A DNA stretch of 64,000 nt, from the NCBI RefSeq assembly GCF_030063205.1, contig NZ_JASISQ010000005.1, positions 186,001 through 250,000 of the forward strand. Reading direction: 5' to 3'. The notes beneath the pieces are model-generated. The model was not told where the DNA came from, made no database searches, and was given only the letters and a program-made list of their open reading frames with translations. How positions within the stretch are numbered: position 1 is the stretch's first letter; every line of letters starts with the position of its first letter. Positions 59,773 to 64,000 of the stretch are shown here, piece by piece. A program made the translations under genes and the position numbers. Origin of the DNA: Arthrobacter antibioticus. GTDB lineage: Bacteria > Actinomycetota > Actinomycetes > Actinomycetales > Micrococcaceae.

Positions 59773-60669
59773 CTAGCCCGGATCCACGGCTGACCAAGCC
59801 ACCGTCAGCTCACCCAAGCGCCAACGGGAGGGTGAACGCACAACCGGCCAGCCGTCGTCGTACATTTGGGTGCACATATTCAGCCACCGCTGCCTGTTGC
59901 CAAAGGCGGCCAGGGGAGCAGCGGCGAGCCAATGCTTGTCTAGAGCTTGCAAAAAGCTGTGGATTTTCTCCCCCGGCACATTGTGATGGATCAGCGCTTT
60001 TGGCAGTCGCTCGGCAATATCGGAGGGCAACTCGAAACCGCCGAATCGCAGGGAAATGCTCAGCGACTGGGGACCATTGGTATCCAGCGCCACCCATGTG
60101 CTGCGCCGCCCAATCTCATCGCAGGTGCCGTCAACAAAGATGCCCTGCGGGGTCAGCCGCGAACAAACCGTGTCCCAGATCAGCCTGACGTCGGCCTCGT
60201 CGTATTGGCGCAACACGTTGAAGGCGCGCACCATAGTTGCCTTGCCGGGGACGGGGATTTCGAATCCGCCAACGCAGAAATCTAGGCCGTCGTGCTCGAG
60301 TCCTTTGGCATTGCGGACGCGCTCAGGCTCAATCTCGATGCCTGTGACATGAGCGCTGGGGCAAATCGCGTGGATGCGGGAATACAGCTCAACGGCTGTG
60401 GCAGGGGAGCCGCCATAGCCAAGGTCCACAACCAGGGGTGCGGTTTCACAGGCCAAACGCCATGCTTGGGGGCCGGCCAGCCAGCGGTCAACCCGGCGCA
60501 AGCGGTTGGGATTAGTTGTGCCGCGGGTGACGTTACCGAAGGGCTTGCTACGTTGGCGCGGGGTGCCTTGTGAGGGGTCAGTGGAAGAGCCTTTGACCCT
60601 CTGCGCACGTTGAACCACCAATAAAGCGTAAATGCCAAACTCCGCATGGCTATAAAACTGTGGTGACAC
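59773..60669 (-). CDS. SAM-dependent methyltransferase-like protein
   Basis: The 298-residue frame contains RGTTNPNRLRRVDRWLAG, then the SAM-binding ALVVDLGYGGSPATAVELYSRI, TGIEIEPERV, GLDFCVGGFEIPV, and VRAFNVLRQYDE, the usual class I methyltransferase order. The N-terminal 35 residues are weakly protein-like and overlap the CTTTGACCCTCTGCGCAC repeat arm; a GTG at 60618 is another start. Target unknown. The gene diverges from gpm. Confidence 0.85.
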   Translation of the reverse strand: MSPQFYSHAEFGIYALLVVQRAQRVKGSSTDPSQGTPRQRSKPFGNVTRGTTNPNRLRRVDRWLAGPQAWRLACETAPLVVDLGYGGSPATAVELYSRIHAICPSAHVTGIEIEPERVRNAKGLEHDGLDFCVGGFEIPVPGKATMVRAFNVLRQYDEADVRLIWDTVCSRLTPQGIFVDGTCDEIGRRSTWVALDTNGPQSLSISLRFGGFELPSDIAERLPKALIHHNVPGEKIHSFLQALDKHWLAAAPLAAFGNRQRWLNMCTQMYDDGWPVVRSPSRWRLGELTVAWSAVDPG

Positions 60670-60759
60670 TCACGTCTTTGATTCTGGCGCACCGTCACGT
60701 GCGCTGGTGCCGCAGGGCTCACGGTGGCGGCACCTGCCCACGGGATGGTGCGCAGGGGT
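60591..60759. repeat. Second copy of the nested inverted-repeat element
   Basis: CTTTGACCCTCTGCGCAC (60591-60608) and GTGCGCAGGGGT (60748-60759) match the outer arms of the 8586-8677 element. Inside, GCGCACC (60687-60693)/GGTGCGC (60747-60753) and GGTGCCGC (60706-60713)/GCGGCACC (60727-60734) form nested stems. Larger and more diverged than copy 1; partly overlaps the methyltransferase frame. Confidence 0.6.
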
Positions 60760-60819
60760 GGAAGTGGTCGGACAGCGTAGCAATTCGGGTCCGCCGCTCC
60801 CGGCCGGTAGAATGAGGCT

Positions 60820-61566
60820 ATGACTTATACGCTGATTTTGCTTCGACATGGCCACAGTGAGTGGAACGCCAAGAACCTGTTCACCGGCTGGGTGGACGTT
60901 GATTTGAATGATCAGGGCCGCACGGAGGCCGTTCGCGGCGGTGAGCTGCTGGTGGAGAACAACCTTCTACCGGATGTGCTGTACACCTCGCGCCTGAAGC
61001 GTGCCATCAACACGGCCAACCTGGCCTTGGAAAAAGCTGACCGCGGCTGGATTGACGTCAAGCGCGACTGGCGCCTGAACGAGCGCCACTACGGTGCATT
61101 GCAGGGCAAGGACAAAGCCCAGACACTGGCCGAGTTCGGCGAGGCACAGTTCATGGAGTGGCGTCGCAGCTACGACACCGCCCCGCCCGCGCTCTCTGAT
61201 GACAGCGAATTTTCTCAGGCGCACGATCCCCGTTACGCGGATTTGGGTGATGACCTGCCACGCACCGAGTGCCTCAAGGATGTCCTGAACCGTCTGCTGC
61301 CCTACTGGGAATCAGATATTAAGGAAGATCTCAAGGCCGGCAAGACGGTTCTTGTCACGGCCCATGGCAACTCGCTGCGTGCCATGGTCAAGCACCTGGA
61401 CGGCATCTCCGATGATGCCATCGCCGCACTGAACATCCCCACCGGCATCCCGTTGCTGTATGAACTCGATGAGAACTTCGCCCCCATCACCCCCGGGGGC
61501 AAGTACTTGGATCCGGAGGCTGCTGCGGCCGCCATTCAGGCAGTAGCGAACCAGGGTAAGAAGTAG
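60820..61566 (+). CDS. gpmA: 2,3-bisphosphoglycerate-dependent phosphoglycerate mutase
   Basis: The 248-residue glycolytic enzyme interconverts 3- and 2-phosphoglycerate. The phosphohistidine motif [25 protein letters not shown] is at residues 5-29, followed by [27 protein letters not shown] and the second catalytic histidine in [17 protein letters not shown]. Length and motifs are standard. A single gene between a divergent methyltransferase and convergent phoU. Confidence 0.97.
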   Translation: MTYTLILLRHGHSEWNAKNLFTGWVDVDLNDQGRTEAVRGGELLVENNLLPDVLYTSRLKRAINTANLALEKADRGWIDVKRDWRLNERHYGALQGKDKAQTLAEFGEAQFMEWRRSYDTAPPALSDDSEFSQAHDPRYADLGDDLPRTECLKDVLNRLLPYWESDIKEDLKAGKTVLVTAHGNSLRAMVKHLDGISDDAIAALNIPTGIPLLYELDENFAPITPGGKYLDPEAAAAAIQAVANQGKK

Positions 61567-61590
61567 CAATTCACACCCCTTCCCGTTGAG

Positions 61591-61642
61591 GTTGGAGGTC
61601 ATGACACCCCGGAGGAACGAACGGGGTGTCATGACCTCCAAC
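61591..61642. terminator. 21-bp perfect hairpin after gpmA
   Basis: 61591-61611 (GTTGGAGGTCATGACACC...) pairs perfectly with 61622-61642 around a 10-base loop. Extra CGTTG/CAACG flank the stem. Likely terminator between convergent genes. Confidence 0.85.
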
Positions 61643-61701
61643 CGCAACGGTGTGTGCTCCGTGGCGCGGGCTTTAGCGGCTGAGCCGGCACTGGAACCAG
61701 A

Positions 61702-61757
61702 AGAACGACGGCGGGAGGTCACCTTTTTTCAAAAAGGTGACCTCCCGCCGTCGTTCT
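61702..61757. repeat. Palindromic repeat, copy 2 (27-bp perfect arms)
   Basis: AGAACGACGGCGGGAGGTCA and further to T728 pairs perfectly with 731-757, a 2-base centre. Shares ACGACGGCGGGAGGTCACCT with copy 1 at 14713. With its T/A run it may also terminate phoU on the minus strand. Confidence 0.92.
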
Positions 61758-61782
61758 CCAACTGCTGCTCCTGCTTAGGGAT

Positions 61783-62445
61783 CTAGCTGGCCAAGAAGTC
61801 CTCTGGCTGCCATTCCCCGGTCACCAAGTAGGAAACCTTGCGCGCAACGGAAACGCCGTGATCGCCGAACCGCTCAAAGTACCGGCTAGCCAAGGTGACA
61901 TCCACTGTTGTTGCAGCGGTTTCGTTCCATTCGGGTGCGGCCATGGTGGTGAAAACGCTCTTGTGGATGGTATTGATCTGCATTTTGGCTGTGGTGATAT
62001 CGCCTACGAGCTCCAAATCACGGCTTTCCAGCAGCTCAGTGACTTTCTCGGCAATGACAATATCAAGGCGCGCCAACTCGGCAAACGTTTCCGTCAGGGA
62101 AGCCGGGATGACGTGATTGGGGAAGCGCAAGCGCGTCAGCTGACCAATGTGGCGGGCAAGATCGCCCATGCGCTCAAGTGAGGCACTCATCCGCAGCGAA
62201 CCAACAATCATGCGCAGATCACTGGCAACTGGTCCCTGCAACGCCAACACATCGATGGCGCGCTCATCTAAATCATTTTGCAGGAAGTCGATCCGGGCAT
62301 CGGCTGCAATGACTTCCTGGGCCGTTTGAAGGTCGGCTGCCGCAAACGCTGTGGAGGCTTTGGTGATGGCCTCGCCAACCAGTGCGGAAATCTCGATGAG
62401 TCCCTCGCCAATCTGGTGAAGCTCGGCCTGGAAAACTTTACGCAC
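61783..62445 (-). CDS. phoU: Phosphate signalling protein PhoU
   Basis: The 220-residue protein has two three-helix PhoU repeats, each with the metal-binding pattern (ADARIDFLQNDLDERAIDVLALQGPVASDLRMIVGSLRMSASLERMGDLARHIGQL, and later FERFGDHGVSVARKVSYLV). It restrains phosphate sensing by SenX3. It diverges from senX3 with a PHO-box array between. Confidence 0.96.
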   Translation of the reverse strand: MRKVFQAELHQIGEGLIEISALVGEAITKASTAFAAADLQTAQEVIAADARIDFLQNDLDERAIDVLALQGPVASDLRMIVGSLRMSASLERMGDLARHIGQLTRLRFPNHVIPASLTETFAELARLDIVIAEKVTELLESRDLELVGDITTAKMQINTIHKSVFTTMAAPEWNETAATTVDVTLASRYFERFGDHGVSVARKVSYLVTGEWQPEDFLAS

Positions 62446-62505
62446 GCGTGTGTCCTTTCATGGGCAGGGCAACAGGTGCCCTTCAGTACGCTTCAGCATG
62501 GCACT

Positions 62506-62549
62506 TGAACGTGAACATGTTGACACGTCAAGGTGAACGTTTGTTGAAC
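62506..62549 (-). promoter_or_regulatory. PHO-box array: four 11-bp tandem units
   Basis: Consecutive 11-base units TGAACGTGAAC, ATGTTGACACG, TCAAGGTGAAC and GTTTGTTGAAC (minus strand GTTCAAC/GTTCACC types) fill the phoU/senX3 divide. Direct 11-base repeats of GTTCAC type are the actinobacterial PhoP/RegX3 sites. Position fits autoregulation of phoU and senX3-regX3. Confidence 0.8.
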
Positions 62550-62608
62550 GGGCGCTGCCAAGAGGCTGTTTTGCTAAAAAGGGGCTCGGCACCGCATAGG
62601 CTGATCAG

Positions 62609-63901
62609 GTGGATCCCATGGTAGTTGGACTGATAGCCGGGCTCATAGGCCTAGCCTTGGGCACCTTTGGCATGTTCGCATTCAGTATTAGCGAACGTTC
62701 CCGCGGGCTCACCATCGACATTGGCGAGCCAATGCTGCCCGACGGTGCAGCGGAGGTCCTTTCGGTTGTGGGCAAGGCCTACATAGTTATTGACACTGTT
62801 GACGGCGTGGTGCGTGCCAGTCCCGGCGCCTATGCTTTTGGGCTGGTCCGCGGTCACACGGTGGTCCACCAGGAGTTGCTTGATCTGGCCCGCAGGGTAC
62901 GGCGCGACGGCGTGATCGAGGAACGCGATTTGATCCTCCCTCGTGTGGTGCTGCCGGCCGCGATACAAACCGGCGGTGCTCCCGGCATGCACGCAGCCCC
63001 AGGAACGCCCGCCAACGTGGCCCCTGTCAGAAGCATCCCAGATTCCTTGAGCGCCCACGGCGCACCGGGACAGGGCACCTTGGTTATTCAGGTCAGGGTA
63101 GCGCCGCTGGGCGAGGAATACATTCTCTTGCTGGCCGACGACCGCACAGAAATTGCGCGTACCGAGGCAGTCCGCAACGACTTTGTCGCCAATGTTTCAC
63201 ATGAGCTTAAGACTCCGGTAGGCGCCATCTCGCTCCTGGCAGAAGCCCTTGAGTCCGCACCTGAAGACCAGGCAACTGTCCGCCGGTTTGCTTCACGGAT
63301 GATGAAAGAGTCTGCGCGGCTAGCTGCGCTTGTCCAGGACATCATTGAACTTTCCCGCCTCCAGGGAAAAGACGTGGCAAGTGCTGGCACCGAAGTGGAC
63401 ATGAACGCCGTGGTTGCCGAAGCCGTTGACAGGACCCGCCTGCCCGCACAAAGCAAAAATATAGCGCTGGTAGTGGGTGCCCCCCTGCCCGCAGTTGTTT
63501 ATGGCGACCAGCCCCAACTTGTCACGGCCCTGCGGAACCTGATCGACAACGCCGTGCGGTACTCCTCCGATAACACGCAGGTAGGGATCGCCCTCTCGGT
63601 GCATGACGGCGTGGTTTCCGTCAGTATTTCGGACCAGGGTGACGGGCTCTCCCCGCAGGAGCAGGACAGAATTTTTGAGCGCTTTTACCGCGTTGACACC
63701 GCCCGATCCCGGCACACCGGCGGGACAGGCCTGGGTCTGAGCATCGTCAAGCACATCACCAGCAATCACGGCGGCGAGGTGACACTGTGGTCAGCGCCAA
63801 CAATGGGCTCCACCTTCACTGTGCGCTTGCCCGAACTTTCCAATCCAACGTCCGACGGCGCTAAGCACCACCGCGCCGACCGGCACCCCGGCTTGATCTA
63901 A
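62609..63901 (+). CDS. senX3: Sensor histidine kinase SenX3
   Basis: The 430-residue kinase has one membrane segment near the N-terminus (residues 4-26), a PAS-like region (about 45-180), a HisKA domain with H198 in NVSHELKTPVG, and an HATPase with DNAVRYS, SDQGDGL and GTGLGLSIVKH. GTG 62609 and ATG 62618 are both possible starts; AGGTGG lies 4 bases before the ATG. It should phosphorylate RegX3, whose gene starts 15 bases later. The single clear N-terminal helix and short extracellular part fit SenX3 of this group. Confidence 0.95.
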   Translation: MDPMVVGLIAGLIGLALGTFGMFAFSISERSRGLTIDIGEPMLPDGAAEVLSVVGKAYIVIDTVDGVVRASPGAYAFGLVRGHTVVHQELLDLARRVRRDGVIEERDLILPRVVLPAAIQTGGAPGMHAAPGTPANVAPVRSIPDSLSAHGAPGQGTLVIQVRVAPLGEEYILLLADDRTEIARTEAVRNDFVANVSHELKTPVGAISLLAEALESAPEDQATVRRFASRMMKESARLAALVQDIIELSRLQGKDVASAGTEVDMNAVVAEAVDRTRLPAQSKNIALVVGAPLPAVVYGDQPQLVTALRNLIDNAVRYSSDNTQVGIALSVHDGVVSVSISDQGDGLSPQEQDRIFERFYRVDTARSRHTGGTGLGLSIVKHITSNHGGEVTLWSAPTMGSTFTVRLPELSNPTSDGAKHHRADRHPGLI

Positions 63902-63916
63902 AGGAGCGCAACAAGC

Positions 63917-64000
63917 GTGAGCAGAATTTTGATTGTCGAAGACGAGGATTCAATTAGCGATCCTTTGTCATTCCTGTTGTCGAAGGAAGGCTACGAGGTA
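63917..64000 (+). CDS. regX3: Response regulator RegX3 (partial, N-terminal end)
   Basis: GTG 63917 follows AAGGAG and opens SRILIVEDEDSISDPLSFLLSKEGYEV, the receiver-domain start with the acidic pair EDE. The frame runs off the window edge. The phosphoacceptor aspartate and the DNA-binding domain are outside. Confidence 0.94.
   Translation, partial: MSRILIVEDEDSISDPLSFLLSKEGYEV

Overview
The window looks like chromosome of a Micrococcales actinobacterium, most likely Arthrobacter in the broad sense. The basis is gene content (SenX3-RegX3-PhoU, the proteasome activator Bpa with a GQYL tail, a DUF2516 protein, GTP-dependent PEP carboxykinase, an LAxTG wall-anchored nuclease/nucleotidase, GntR/FadR regulators), moderately high GC, and the use of GTG and TTG starts. 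I see no intact mobile element, CRISPR array or phage; the only trace of an insertion sequence is a short IS110-like fragment near 40.4 kb.

Layout. 0-6.2 kb: a dipeptide/oligopeptide ABC transporter (including a fused permease-ATPase) opposite a GntR/FadR regulator, with two inverted-repeat operators between them. 6.3-14.7 kb: tRNA-Arg, pckG behind a CRP/GlxR-like box, the nsrR-hmp nitric oxide defence pair, a phosphohexomutase, and a RecQ helicase with a phosphoribosyltransferase-like tail. 14.9-25.5 kb: a complete non-phosphorylating L-fucose pathway (mutarotase, dehydrogenase, lactonase, dehydratase, second dehydrogenase, FAH-type hydrolase) with an intracellular alpha-L-fucosidase and a ribose-type ABC transporter. 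The near-identical palindromes AAACATCGGATGTTT and AAACATCCGATGTAT lie before its two halves, and a FadR-type regulator lies just downstream. 25.5-38.4 kb: a PadR/HAAS pair, two tRNA-Ser genes, a prolyl oligopeptidase, an FAD/NAD(P)-binding protein, a 1,586-residue surface nuclease/5'-nucleotidase and a quinone oxidoreductase. 38.4-41.3 kb is gene-poor: a frameshifted small gene, a Tat-exported metallophosphoesterase with a possible PHO box, an IS110 fragment and a 15-bp tandem repeat. 41.3-49 kb: cstA-ybdD, bpa, an unknown gene, and an Fbp-type iron transporter behind a DtxR/IdeR-like box. 49-52.8 kb: tRNA-Thr, a secreted peptidase, holB and tmk. 52.8-58.1 kb: an AztABCD-type zinc import locus with two AztD chaperones and two identical 18-bp Zur-like boxes. 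58.1-64 kb: metB, DUF2516, a methyltransferase, gpm, phoU, senX3 and the start of regX3, with a four-unit 11-bp PHO-box array in the phoU/senX3 divide.

Much of the interest lies between genes. Long perfect hairpins sit between several gene pairs. Two families of dispersed palindromes recur: a GACGGCGGGAGGTCACCTTT element (three sites) and a nested CTGCGCAC/GTGCCGCC element (two sites). The nutrient genes carry recognisable regulator boxes for carbon, iron, zinc, phosphate, NO and fucose, so the window reads as a set of separately controlled scavenging modules.
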